From Zingiber officinale (lineage: Eukaryota; Streptophyta; Magnoliopsida; Zingiberales; Zingiberaceae), in the NCBI RefSeq assembly GCF_018446385.1, contig NC_056000.1, positions 33,393,511-33,457,510 of the forward strand: DNA of 64,000 bases, given 5' to 3'. This document shows positions 23,541 through 34,265 of this stretch, piece after piece. Each line of letters begins with the position of its first letter. The first letter of the stretch is position 1. The position numbers and the translations under genes were made by a program. Below the pieces are notes generated by a model. That model searched no databases, was not told the DNA's origin, and saw only the letters and a program-made list of their open reading frames with translations.

Positions 23541-24741
23541 AGGTTCTGGTGGTCAGGACTCAAAAGAGACGTTGCTAAATATGTCAGTACCTGCTTGACA
23601 TGCCAGAGGGTCAAAGCAGAACACCAGAGACCAGGAGGAGTTCTTCAGCCTCTTCTGATACCAAAATGGAAATGGGAAGATATATCCATGGACTTCATAA
23701 CCGGTCTTCCAAGAACCACCAATGGGTATGATGCGATATGGGTAATAGTAGATCGATTGACCAAGTCTGCTCACTTCCTAGCCATCAAGGTGTCCCACTC
23801 TATAGAGCAATTGGCCCAGCTATATGTTAAAGAGGTAGTCAAACTTCATGGAGTTTCTAAATCTATTATTTCTGATAGAGATGGGCGCTTCACCTCACAC
23901 TTTTGGGAGTGCGTTCAGACTGCACTAGGCACCAAACTCAAATTCAGCACAGCTTTCCATCCACAGACTGATGGACAGACAGAGCGAGTGAATCAGATTT
24001 TAGAAGATATGCTCAGAGCTTGTGCACTGGATTTCAAGGAAAGTTGGTGCAAGTATTTGTGCTTAGCTGAATTCGTCTACAACAATAGCTATCAGGCCAC
24101 CATCAAGATGGCACCTTATGAGGCACTATATGGTAGGAAATGCAGATCACCCATATGCTGGCAAGAAGCAGGAGAGAGAAAAGAAATGGAAGTAGAGCTG
24201 GGTATTCAGACAGAGGTGATAGACGAGACTACTCAAGCAATCTAGAAAATCAGACAGAGAATTGAGACTGCCCAGAGCAGACAGAAGAGTTATGCTGACA
24301 CCCGCCGTAGGCCATTGGAATTCCAAGTAGGAGATTCAGTTTTCCTCAAGGTCGCTCCTATGAAGGGAGTGATGAGATTTGGCAAGAAGGGCAAATTAAG
24401 TCCTCGCTACGTAGGACCTTACCAGATTATAGAGAGGATTGGGAAAGTAGCTTACAGGCTGGACTTACCACAAGACATGTCAGCAATACACAATGTGTTT
24501 CATGTCTCCATGCTAAAGACGTGTCTCCATGACCCGAGTCAAGTGATTCAGCCTCAGTCAGTGCAGATCCAAGAGGATCTTAGTTATGAGAGCAGAGCTA
24601 CACAGATAGTGGACAGAGCAGTTAAGAGATTGAGAAATAAAGAAGTACCACTAGTGAAGGTCGTTTGGTAGAACCAGAAGCATGAGGAAGTCACTTGGGA
24701 GCGGGAGGACAGCATGAGACAGAAGTATCCAGAGCTATTCT
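23541..24741 (+). pseudogene. Gypsy 1 integrase with chromodomain-like C-terminus
   Basis: After the TAG at 23538 the frame goes on: RFWWSGLKRDVAKYVSTC, CLTCQ (end of the HHCC finger), core MDFITGLP, SDRDGRF and TDGQTERVNQ giving D, D, E. The frame 23595-24245 ends in a TAG, and 24315-24671 continues with GDSVFLKVAPMKG (the GPY/F neighbourhood) and HNVFHVSMLK. The tail, after another TAG, reads HEEVTWEREDSMRQKYPELF, the chromodomain-like ending of Tekay/Del chromoviruses, thought to guide integration to heterochromatin. Three CAG-to-TAG lesions only. Confidence 0.93.
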
Positions 24742-24758
24742 AAATTCGAGGACGAACT

Positions 24759-24778
24759 TTTTATAAGGTATGGGGGAT
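24759..24778 (+). other. Gypsy 1 polypurine tract region
   Basis: AAGGTATGGGGGAT immediately precedes the LTR TGTAACGACC. Confidence 0.75.
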
Positions 24779-27520
24779 TGTAACGACCCAATTTTCCCTA
24801 TTTCGAGTTCCAAATGTCTATAAAAATATTTGGAAATGCTTTTAAAATATTCTAGAGATTTTTAGAAATTTTTAGAGTATTTTTACGCAATTGTTGGAGG
24901 TCGTTTAGTATGTTTACAAAAAGAAAGAAATTTTGACAAAAAGAATTGAAGGCGAGGCTCGAACCCGTGACCTCGGGTCGGACCCGACCTAATCGGACAC
25001 AGCCAACCAACTGGGCTGCGCACGCTTTGTTAACTAAGTATGGGGAGAAATAAATTTAAAGCATAGATAGTAATTAATAATAACCCGAATTATAACTGAA
25101 TGTTTAGGTTTTCTTTTCCCCAAAACCAAACTTCCCTCTCCTCTCGTTCTCGTGTGCGGCAGCGTCGGCGTTGCTTGGGCGAAGACGACGCCGAAATTAG
25201 GGTGGCGTTCCAGTGGCTGGCGAGCATTCTTCTTCAAGGGTTCTACACAAACCCAAGCTCCTCTCGGCAAGGCGAACGCACGGGCAGGAGAAGAGGCCGA
25301 GAATCCCAAGCCTTCGAACCCTAGGTCACCTTCCTCCGTCGGCTGTAAGTCATACAAGCAAGGGTACTACTCACCTGTAGTAGGAGTAGTTCCGAGTATT
25401 ACTTTGATTTCTTGGCTTTTGGAATTGAAGTGGTATGGATTTTGAGATCTTTTGATTGCTGCCGTGAGCTCTTTGAGGGAGGATTGGGTTTTTGTTTGAT
25501 GATACTGCCGTAAGAGAAGGGTTGGGGAAATAGAAGGAGGAGATTTCTTAAGTTTTGTTCCTGATTGTGTGGAATTGCCATGGTTAGGGTCGTTGCTCAA
25601 TTTTCTCTCCTTGCTGTCACAATGAACATGAGATGTTATGTGCCGTGTAGTGCTAGGTAGGTTGAATTCTTCAATTCTTCCATGCTTTGTGGAGATGCCA
25701 TTTCCGGATTATGTATATGTATCCTTGGAATTTAGTTTTGTTGCCAAGCAATGAGCATGAATTAGTTAGATACTTTCGTGGCTTAGTTTAGCATTTTAGC
25801 TGCAGATTTCTTGCTAAGATCCGAACAAGAACAGCCCCTAGATTTCAGATCAGCTTTAGACTCTTCTTCTTGCTGGTTTACTAAGTAGGAGTGGTATTCT
25901 TTTGATATGCAGCCCTAAACTTGTTTATTTCCAGCAACCGGGCATGAAAACTTCTTTTCACAGCAGTAGAGTTTTATTCCAATGAGCAGATTGCTAATTT
26001 TTCTATTAGTAAAACTTGAGTAGTATTGTTTAGTTTTTCCCTTTGCTATTGAACATGCATGATCGGACTTCATGTCCTATTTCTTTGCTATAGATTTAAG
26101 CATGAGCAGTAGTTGAATGTGTTTTACTTTCACAGCTTGATCTTCACAGTATGCTTAACTTGATTCCATTACGTGCCTAGTAGTTAAATCTGTTTTTACA
26201 GCATGTTTAGAAAGCCTAAAATCACTTTCCTTTGCTCTATTATATGGCATGATTAGTAAGTTCAAAGTCACTCTCCTTGATTTGGTTTTATAACATGCTT
26301 AGATGGTTCAAACTGATTTCCCTAGTGTATTTGTATATAGCATGCTTAGTTAATTGTAATCTTATACCTGTTAAATACATTTACATGACTCTAATAAGCT
26401 CTAATAAAAGAGTATGAGAAGTATGAGTAAAGAAAAGATTAGAGTCTAGTTAAAAGAGATAACTAGTAAATCTAAGTAAGAGGTTAGTACCCGACTTCCA
26501 AGGTTGTCGTTAAATAAATCCAGGTGACCAATTCCAAGGTCTTGACCCTGGTAAGACCAAGGTCTTTACCTCATAGGACTAGAGGCTCGCTACCTCAGTC
26601 ACTATTAGAGAGCGCGCAAAAGAAAGATGGTACTAAGCATGGGCCCAAAGAAAAGAAAAGTTAAGAAAAAAGAAGAAAGAAAGAAGAAGAAAGTAAAAGA
26701 TAGAATTAAAAGATTAATTTCTATTACAAGGATATAGGAAATTGAAACAAGTTTTATGCTTAGAATAAGTAAAAAGTTTAGTTTCTTTAATTCTAAGCTT
26801 ACAGTGTTAATTTCCTTATTATCCTGTCAGTTAGTGAGCATGTTTAGTATTCAGTTTTATTTCTGTATACCATGAGTACATGCGGCTTTGTTTTAGCATT
26901 TCAGTTTCAGTATTTTTGCATTACTTGTATGCACTTTGAGTTTTGTGAGATAGATTAGTACTTACTAAGCGTTTTCGCTTATAGTTTTGTTTTCTTTCCT
27001 CCTACTGCAGATAAAGGAAAAGCTAAAATATAAAAGGGAGGCGACAGGGTGGTGGTGATGATGAAGGTGTGTGGTGACTGCACTGTGGAGAGATCCAGAG
27101 TTAATTGACAATATTGTCAAAAACCTTCTGTTTAATTCTTTAGTTTTCCTTAAGTGCTATTATGAGTTGAGACTGTAGTTGAGTTTATTCTACACTTGTA
27201 ATTGGTTTACTTGTGTTATTTGTGGAGTACCGTAGTTGGTTATTTATGCTAGAGTAGTTCTTTCTTTTCACTGTTATTTTATAACTGCGTGGTTGTGAAA
27301 AATGTGATCCAGCCGCCTGTGGCTGCGTATATATCTTATGTATCATGGATTTGGTCACCGGTACTGGGGAGATTCTGTTGAAATTTTTCGATAGGAATTC
27401 CTCTGAACCGTGATAAATCTAAATGATTCTAATAATAGCGTCAGTGACACTAATAAGTAGAGTAGTAGTTAGGTAATAATCGCCCTTAGAGAGTAGTAGT
27501 AAGAAGGGTGGGTTGTTACA
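24779..27520 (+). repeat. Gypsy 1 3' LTR (intact reference copy)
   Basis: 2742 bp, TGTAACGACCC to GGGTTGTTACA. Uninterrupted, so it shows the pre-insertion state of the 5' LTR. At 24957-25025, on the minus strand, AGCCCAGTTGGTTGGC and GGTCACGGGTTCGAGCC look like pol III A and B boxes. Small open frames at 25100-25324 are shared by both LTRs but have no family resemblance. Confidence 0.95.
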
Positions 27521-27565
27521 ATATTATTGAATATTTGATGATGCGATTTGAACTCACTCTTGCAG

Positions 27566-27850
27566 TGATGCTTTCCCACCACCTAATGGTTACACAAACG
27601 TCCCCGGGGCATGATGTCGCGGTAGGACATCCAGATTGTTACCCAGGCACCCGCGGTTCGATCCCCAGCTATGTCGTATTTGCAGGAATTTTCTTCCAAA
27701 TGGGGAGTGCAATCAAAGGATGATGGGTGTCTGGGTTGGCTGCCACGCGCGCTTCTCGATTTACCCTGGTGGCCGGTAGGAAACTTCTGTGGGACCGGGT
27801 TGGTCACCCCAGGGATAGTCAATGAGGCTAACTGGGATTATCATTTTTTT
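27566..27850 (+). mobile_element. SINE with 19-bp target duplications and poly(T) tail
   Basis: 285 bp between perfect copies of TTTGAACTCACTCTTGCAG (27547-27565 and 27851-27869). Contains a B box GGTTCGATCCC at 27655-27665 and a weak A-box candidate near 27610-27632. The 3' end is a T-run after GGGATTATCA. Long duplications plus internal pol III promoter plus terminal homopolymer define a SINE mobilised by LINE machinery. The two short open frames inside are not genes. Confidence 0.85.
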
Positions 27851-27869
27851 TTTGAACTCACTCTTGCAG

Positions 27870-28105
27870 AATAATATTTTTATGGATTATTATTATCATT
27901 AATCAATAAAATAGTGATAAAACAAAGAAGTAATATGGCAAGATTGATGATGCAATTTGAACTCTTATCAAATAATATCTCCTTTGATCGTTATCATCAT
28001 TAATTCAATAAAATAATGATAAAGATGAAAACAAACATCTCATGAGTACCTGACCTCTCTTATGTAAAGGGTCACTGTGCTATGACAAATGTCCCTTATA
28101 ATTTA
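27870..28105. repeat. AT-rich imperfect tandem repeat, pre-insertion sequence
   Basis: The unit GATGATGC-RATTTGAACTC...TTATTATCATTAATCAATAAAATARTGATAAA occurs here twice (one copy split by the SINE) and a related stretch lies at 4600-4655 before gypsy 1. No gene seen. Confidence 0.5.
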
Positions 28106-29836
28106 TGTTGGTGCAATCAATTTGAAGTCAAGGTTGACCGAATTGACCAACCTCTTGTTGATTCGAGTTTGAATTTTGATATTTGATCAATTTATTAGTA
28201 AGATGTCAAGTAGGTCAATGTTGACCGGATACTTGACAATATCAGAAGTCCAATATGGAATTGGTACTAAAAGTCAAGTAGGCCAAGGTTGATCAGATAC
28301 TTGACAATATCAAAAGTCCAATGTGGTGTTAGTATAAGGCGAGAAAAGTCTAGATGAGTCATGGTTGATTGAACACCTGATGATCGAAAGACGAACAGGA
28401 AGTTGGCACGAACACGAGAAATCCAGGTGGATCATGGTTGACCAGATACTTGGTGATGGTAAGTCCAACAAGAAGTTGGTAAGAGGAAAGTCCAAGTGGA
28501 TCATGATTAACTTGATACTTGGTGATCGAAAGTCCAACAGAAAGTTGACAAGAGAAAATTTCAAGTGGGTTAAGGTTGACCAGACACTTGATGATTGAAA
28601 CTCCAATAGAAAGTTGACAATAAAAAAGTGCAAGTGGGTCATGGAGGGCGGAGACTTAGCAATCAAAAAGTCCAACATGAAGTTGGCGCGAGACAAAAAG
28701 TCCAAGTGAGTCATGGAGGATCAGACACTTAGCAATCGAAAAGTTCAACATAGAGTTGGCATGAGACAAAAAGTCCAAGTAAGTCATGGAGGACCGGATA
28801 CTTGGTGATGATGAAAGTTCCGACAGGTCAAGGTAGACAGTATGTTGATCAAAGGAAGTCTTGGTAGGTTGAGGTCAACTGAATATCAAGCAAGATGAGA
28901 ATTCAACTTAGTAAGGTTAAGACATGAGTATTAGTAGATTAATAGGGCGTATCGATTGACCAATGGATTCTAAATCTCAAAATTAAGATTTTGAGGTATT
29001 TTTAGGATTTGTTACATTAACTAGAGTTTCTGCTATAGTAAGTAGGGTTACTACAGTACGAGGGGTACTTTAAACCCTAAACCCTAAAATTTAGGATTTG
29101 CTACAGTAATTAGGGTTTACTATAGTAACTTTGGGGTCGTTACAATGTCGGGTTTAAATTTACTGCTACAATATTTTTGCTACAGTGCCAATTGATTGGT
29201 GAGTTTTATCAATCGATTGATGGCATGTAGTAGCAAATAGAATTCTTCTAAATTGATTAGTTAGTCTCACTAATAGATTAGTAAGGTAAAAAAGAGTCAT
29301 TTTATAGGTTTAAACAGTCCGATTCGATGGCAATCGATTGGTGAAGGCAACTAATCGATTAGTAAGCAAAAATGAGCCTGAATACAACCCTTTAAAAGAG
29401 GGTTTCATGGAGATTTAAAGGCACCGATTCTTGGGAGTTTTAAAGTAAAGTACTACTGCATTTTCAGACTAACAAGAGACATTTCCAAGCAACAAGAGAT
29501 CAAGCAAAGTAAAGTTTTGATTATAATGTCATTTTCGATTTCATTTATCTTTGTATTCTTGTTTCCTGTTATATTCTTGTGCTCAAGCTTATAAGAGGCT
29601 TTTCTGTCTTTAGAAATTTTTCAATAAGGAGGAAGTTCTTAGTGGAAGTTGTGAGCGATGAGTGAACCCTTGGATTAGTCATCTTAAGGAGGCAGATACC
29701 AAGTAAAATTCAAGTATAGTGCATGTGGAGTCAAGTTTGATTCAAGGTTTCCACTATGCATTCAAACAAAAAACACAAGATCGAGACGAAGCATTTAGAG
29801 CTATTCACCTCCCTAAAGCTCGTATGAGTCCTAACA
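28106..29836 (+). repeat. Copia A left LTR
   Basis: 1731 bp, TGTTGGTGCAATC... to ...GAGTCCTAACA. Order: hairpin array 28203-28890, CAATCGATT-type palindromes 29190-29370, TTTAAAAG TATA-like box near 29391, leader. Confidence 0.85.
28203..28890 (+). repeat. Hairpin array in copia A left U3
   Basis: Alternating modules opened by AAGTCC. Long type: outer arms GTCAAGTA/TACTTGAC (perfect at 28206) around inner arms GGTCAA/TTGACC with a GGA bulge; later units use CCAAGTGG/ACTTGG arms. Short type: CCAAC-AAGAA-GTTGG. Confidence 0.85.
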
Positions 29837-29838
29837 AG

Positions 29839-29850
29839 TGGTATTAAAAC
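29839..29850 (+). other. Copia A primer binding site (mutated)
   Basis: TGGTATTAAAAC, three changes from TGGTATCAGAGC, 2 bp after the LTR. Confidence 0.7.
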
Positions 29851-29991
29851 AAGATCGCTCTTCACTGGACTAATCGCCGGAAGGAGCAAAGAGCTAAAGG
29901 AGGAAGAAGAAGGTGAAATTGTGAGCCTTACAATATCAACAAGTCAAAGGATCAATCATTAAAGGGGTTTGACTTCAAATAGATCCTTGGG

Positions 29992-30236
29992 ATGGATTTA
30001 AATATGACATATGAGTACCTCCGTCTTTCAAATTAGGAGGGTTTGCTTTATGGAAGGTAAGAATGGAAAATTTCCTTATAATGGATAGAGAAATGACTTT
30101 CTTTATACAACAATGGCTTGCTCTAATTAAGGAATTTAATGTCTCAATGGATAGCAAAGGAAAACTCTTTAAGAAAAAGAAATGGACCGAAGAGTAAGTC
30201 AAGAGATCCTAGGCTCATGATAAGGTAACCAAAATA
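29992..30236 (+). pseudogene. Copia A gag, N-terminal piece
   Basis: Reads PPSFKLGGFALWKVRMENFL, matching the F-x-x-W-K-x-R-M-E box of SIRE gag, then KKKKWTEE before the copia 2 insertion at 30237. Single-base changes have broken the frame. Continues at 43547. Confidence 0.7.
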
Positions 30237-30954
30237 TGTTGGATCGAGACCGCGCTAGAGGGGGGGGGGGGGGGGGAATAGCGCTCGTGGCTATTTTGTT
30301 CGATTATCGGAATCGTAAGAATTATCGGAGTAATTAAGCAGCGGAATAAAACAAAACAAGCACACAGAGACAGGAGGATTTTTACTTCGTTCGGAGCCTT
30401 GATCGACTCCTACTCGAAGGCCCGCGATCCTTGATCGCTTCCGGTGGGCAACAACTATAAGCTCAATAAAAGGATTACAAGATGAAGTACAAGTAAATGG
30501 AAACACTAGTTATACCGACGACAAGAGTAGAATTTTGGAGCTTCGGGTCGTCGGAGACTTGTAGCAGCACTTCCGGGCGTCTTTCGGAGCAGCACGTTGA
30601 AGAGAGAAGACTTGGAATGCGTTGATCTGAAGTGCTGGTCGAAACCCCCTTATAAAGGGTGTTCAAGGCGCCTTGAAGGCTGTTCAAGGCGCCTCCATGC
30701 TGCCTGGTCTTCCGTATGAATAAAACCTGAACTGATCGAACTTCATCCTCTCAAGGCGCCTTATAGCCCTCTCAAGGCGCCTTCTGCCTGCTTCAAGGGG
30801 CCTCCAGTGGTGCTTCGCAACCAGCTCAGCTTTTGCACCCGAGGCGCCTCCAAGCTCTATGGAGGCGCCTCGGACACTGTTCATCCGAGGTTTTAGGTTG
30901 CTCCTTTGCTCCTGCAGGATCCGTTAGTCCCAAACACTATCACTACAAGAAAAT

Positions 30955-31205
30955 TGGGATTCTACAACACTTAAACGACAACACTTTTTTTAAAAAGTGT
31001 TGTCTATTTTTTTTTAACAACGCTTTTAGTGAAAAGCGTTGTCTATTTCATTATTTTCTTATTAATAGACAACGCTTTTCTTAAAACCGTTGTCTATTAA
31101 TGATTTTTATGGGTCAAATACAACGTTTTGTAAAAAGCGTTGTCTATTAGTCTTTTTTGTAGTGTCTATGATAACGATTTTTAAAAAGCGTTGTCTACTG
31201 TCAAG
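30955..31205. repeat. CACTA subterminal repeats, left
   Basis: At least four hairpin-like copies of GACAACGCTTTT...AAAAGCGTTGTC. Confidence 0.85.
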
Positions 31206-31501
31206 TTATCATCTCAATCTTAAGTGATCTGGACCACTTATCTCAAGATCTGACGGCTGGATCTTCATCCATCTTCATCACAATATGGACGATCCAGATT
31301 AAAGGAGGAGAAAACTTCGTTTCCTTACGACAAGTGCTGGTGATTCCTTTCTGTTCGCGACATCGCCTCTCGCGCGGCTAGGGCACGCGACCTCCCACCG
31401 CCAGCCGTCTCTTCTTCCTCACCCAGCAGCTCTTTCTTCTCTCCACTACCGCACAGACCCCTCTCAGGAATCGGGAAGTGCGGTGGTGGATTTCGCCGGC
31501 G

Positions 31502-31807
31502 ATGACGACGCCCAACAACCTTCCCAACGGCGGCCACCACCAGCGCCCACACCCTCCGCCCGACCCTCGGAGGCAGCGCCACTACCTCGGTACGCCCATC
31601 GCCACCCCTTCCTCCTCTTCCTCCGCCGCCTCCTTCAAGGGTTGTTGCTGTTGCCTCTTCCTACTCCTCACCTTCCTCGCCCTCCTCGCCATCGCCGTCG
31701 CTCTCGTCATCGTCCTCATCCTCAAGCCCAAGAATGCCCAGTTCGACCTCCAACAGGTGGTCGTGCAGTACCTCCTCGTCGCCCCAGTTTCAGCTGAATC
31801 AGGATGA
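31502..31807 (+). pseudogene. Captured LEA_2 / NDR1-HIN1-like gene fragment
   Basis: The ATG at 31502 opens MTTPNNLPNGGHHQRPHPPP, followed by a cysteine cluster (KGCCCC) and one strong membrane segment (LFLLLTFLALLAIAVALVIVLIL), then KPKNAQFDLQQVVVQYLLVAP. This matches the N-terminus of LEA_2 (late embryogenesis abundant hydroxyproline-rich glycoprotein) membrane proteins, linked to stress and defence. The extracellular LEA_2 domain that should follow is missing; the frame stops at 31807 soon after the junction. Start chosen because upstream bases are leader-like. A truncated product is conceivable if transcribed. Confidence 0.7.
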
Positions 31808-31821
31808 AAGCTGAATAGATA

Positions 31822-32283
31822 ATGGTTGAGATGGAAAATGACAGCGGCATGATCTGTAGCTGGCTTCCTCCAAATCCAAGCTCGAGAACCCTATTGTCAA
31901 GCTCTTCGACTGAAGATTTTGGCTCTAGATCGTTACCAGCTTTCTTGGTAGAGAATGGAAATTTGGGGCTTTCATGGAACCCTAGAAACCAAACGGCGGG
32001 TGTGAGCTCAAAAACAGAAGGTGAGGTTGGAGCCAATTCCATTAATTGCCTCTCGCCTCAACCGAAGTTGTTTGGTGACTCTAAATCAAGCTCATTTGGA
32101 GGGCTTGCACAGAGGATGGCAACAAGAAAAGGTTTCAATGTTCCAAAGCTTGATACAGCCAACATTCCATCCACTAGCTTGATACGGTATGGTTTCTCTA
32201 GCTCAGGTCAATCCATTTCTTTGGTATTACGAACTGATGCTGGAGTTTTATATTATTTGACTTTGTTGTGTCAAAGGGCTTGA
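31822..32283 (+). pseudogene. Captured N-terminus of a group I WRKY gene
   Basis: The frame contains SWLPPNPSSRTLLSSSSTED, then SSSFGGLAQRMATRKGFNVP and KLDTANIPSTSLI. This resembles the region upstream of the first WRKY domain in group I WRKY factors (WRKY2/20-like), where GGLAERxAARAGFNxP is conserved. The two WRKYGQK zinc-finger domains are absent, so it cannot bind W-boxes. Family assignment rests on pattern recognition; the frame then runs into unrelated sequence near 32205. Confidence 0.55.
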
Positions 32284-32284
32284 G

Positions 32285-32995
32285 GTGTCTCATAGTTGGG
32301 AAGATAGAAAAGAAAGAAGATCCGATGCGGAGAACTCTGAGGATGAAAGACGAAGATTAAGTATTGGAGCTTTAAAGAAAAAGGCACTGAGTGCTTCTTC
32401 TAAGTTCACACATTCTCTCAAGAAGCGAGGGAAGAGGAGAGATGTTAATAGGACTTCTTCTGTTTCAATCGAGAATGATAGGGATTTGGAAGAGGAGCAC
32501 GAAGTATACACATTCCGCAAGGGGCTAATTTCTAGGGACTTATTGCCTGATAAACATGACGACTATCACATGCTGCTCAGGTAGAATTTTGGAAGAGGAG
32601 AGATGTGTAATCTTTTGCTATTTGCTATAGTGTTTATTTTGAAAACCTTATGTGTGGATCTGTATGCTTAACTGCGGATTTTATCACAATGAAGTAAACG
32701 ACCTATGAGTATTTCCACTAATGGCCTTGTAAAATACATATCAAACCAATTGGAATCTTTTTTTTTTTGGTTTAATGTAATTTGTGCTTCATTTTATGAG
32801 CATATTCATTTGTATCTGTAACTTGAATTTTCTCTTGGTAGCTACTGTCTCCAGCACTTCCACAATGATCATGGGTGAGCTTTTACATGTTGCAGGTTTC
32901 TGAAAGCTAGAAAATTTGATCGTGAGAAAGCAACTCTTATGTAGGCAGATATGCTTTAGTGGAGACAGGAATTTGGAGCAGATACAATTTTGGAT
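32285..32995 (+). pseudogene. Captured SEC14-like phosphatidylinositol transfer protein exons with introns
   Basis: Exon a (to 32580) encodes a basic stretch, SIGALKKKALSASSKFTHSL, then TFRKGLISRDLLPDKHDDYH and MLLR. A GT donor at 32581 and an AG acceptor (TGCAG, 32891-32895) bracket a ~315-bp intron. Exon b (32896-32995) reads FLKARKFDREKATLM, stop, ADML, stop, WRQEFGADTILD. Together these match the N-terminal CRAL-TRIO_N region of plant SEC14-like (SFH) proteins, which move phosphoinositides between membranes. Two TAG codons replace conserved W/Q positions. The lipid-binding domain is absent. Confidence 0.8.
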
Positions 32996-34014
32996 GTGAG
33001 TTTCCTTTCTAGATAATTCTGTTTTTTGTTTTCATCAGACAAACTTCCGTGTCACTTATGCAATTTTCAGCAGATTATCTTTCTTTTCATATGTCTTTCC
33101 ATTTTTCTTTATTTTCAATGGCTTTTGATGAGAGTTATGAGTGGACAATACCCACTGAGCTAATATAAAGTTATGAGTGGACATCTCAGCATGAAATTTC
33201 AAACCATGCTTGTAAATCTTATTAGGATTTTCCGATACTTCAATACTTTTTTTCCCCTTAGATGTATCTTACTATTGCTTTTTCAGTAGACAAGGACTAC
33301 TTATTATCTTGTCAAACATTTGACAATGAGAAGGAATTTCAGTAATACGAGAAGAATATATCTATGTGATTTATAGCATTAATATGCCTGTTAAAGAAAT
33401 GTAGCCAGTAAAATATAAAATCAATCTAAGATATCATTCTAGGTTCTATGTATAGAATCATGTGTGACTTTGGTTGCCTTTTTTCTTACGCACTAATTTA
33501 CCTGCCAAAGATCCATTTCTTTTTTCTGTCTATCCAAATTTTCTCATTGCTGTATGGTGTGAACTGTGACTTTTGTTTTCAACTTTAAGAGTGAATTTCT
33601 TTTGCATAATACTGATGGTATTATTTTCTGTGGCAGATATACAATGGTAGGTGTTTTGTCCCAGTCTCAAGCCGACAATCCTTTTTGATCAGTATATCTA
33701 GTAGAAGTAAGCATGTAGATCGTTGTCTTCGAGGCCGACTAGCTATTTTGTGCTTTTTTTGTTTTAAATTCGAATGTCACTATCTACTTTGAAACAGAAC
33801 TATTTAGTCTTTGTGTATAGTTGAATTCTCCTGTAAATACTAATACTTTGTAATTGAATTCTATTGTTTTGGTACGAGTTTGAAATTATTAGTTGAGCTA
33901 ATTATTGTTATTTTATATGTCAAATTCAAATCTAGACATGGTGAAAGAAAATTAATAATTTTGTAAATATAAAAAAATGATTTTGTAAATAGATTTTTTT
34001 TAATTTTATTTTAA
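32996..34014. other. Captured intronic or unknown sequence in the CACTA element
   Basis: T-rich, with intron-like character, no coding signal I can identify. A TGTGGCAG acceptor-like site near 33630 precedes a short AT-rich stretch. Probably the next intron of the SEC14-like gene. Confidence 0.35.
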
Positions 34015-34265
34015 AAAGACAACGCTTTTAAAGCGTTGCACAAGTGTTGTCTTTGCCAAAAACAACAACGCTTTTAAAACGTTGCAAAGATGATATTTTT
34101 GCAAAAAATACACAACGCTTTTAAAGCGTTGTCTTCGCTACAAACGACAACACTTTAAAAGCATTGTCGTTGAGCAGACTTTTAACAACAGTGCCTTTAA
34201 CAACGCTTTTTCAGGCACAAAGACAACGCTTTAAAAGCGTTGTCTATTAGCTTTTTTCTTGTAAT
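34015..34265. repeat. CACTA subterminal repeats, right
   Basis: At least five copies of ACAACGCTTTTAAAGCGTTG and close variants. Confidence 0.85.

Larger units (their letters stand above)
4664..27520 (+). mobile_element. Gypsy 1: full-length Ty3/gypsy chromovirus (Tekay/Del-like)
   Basis: TSD ATATT lies at 4659-4663 and 27521-27525. Two LTRs of almost equal length (5' about 2738 bp after removing the insert, 3' 2742 bp) begin TGTAACRACCC and end GGGTTGTTACA. Gag, RT-RNase H, integrase and a chromodomain-like tail occur in gypsy order. The 5' LTR is interrupted at 6645-19923. Without the insert the element is about 9.6 kb. LTRs differ by scattered substitutions and a few small indels, so insertion is relatively recent, but the coding region has stops and a deletion. 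Confidence 0.95.

Noticed and set aside
29068..29090. Interstitial telomere repeat (AAACCCT)
   Set aside because: Only two units within an LTR that has many ACCCTAA-like words by drift.
31483..31797. Pro/Arg-rich frame overlapping the LEA_2 fragment
   Set aside because: Shadow frame; the 31502 frame has the cysteine cluster and membrane segment expected of LEA_2.
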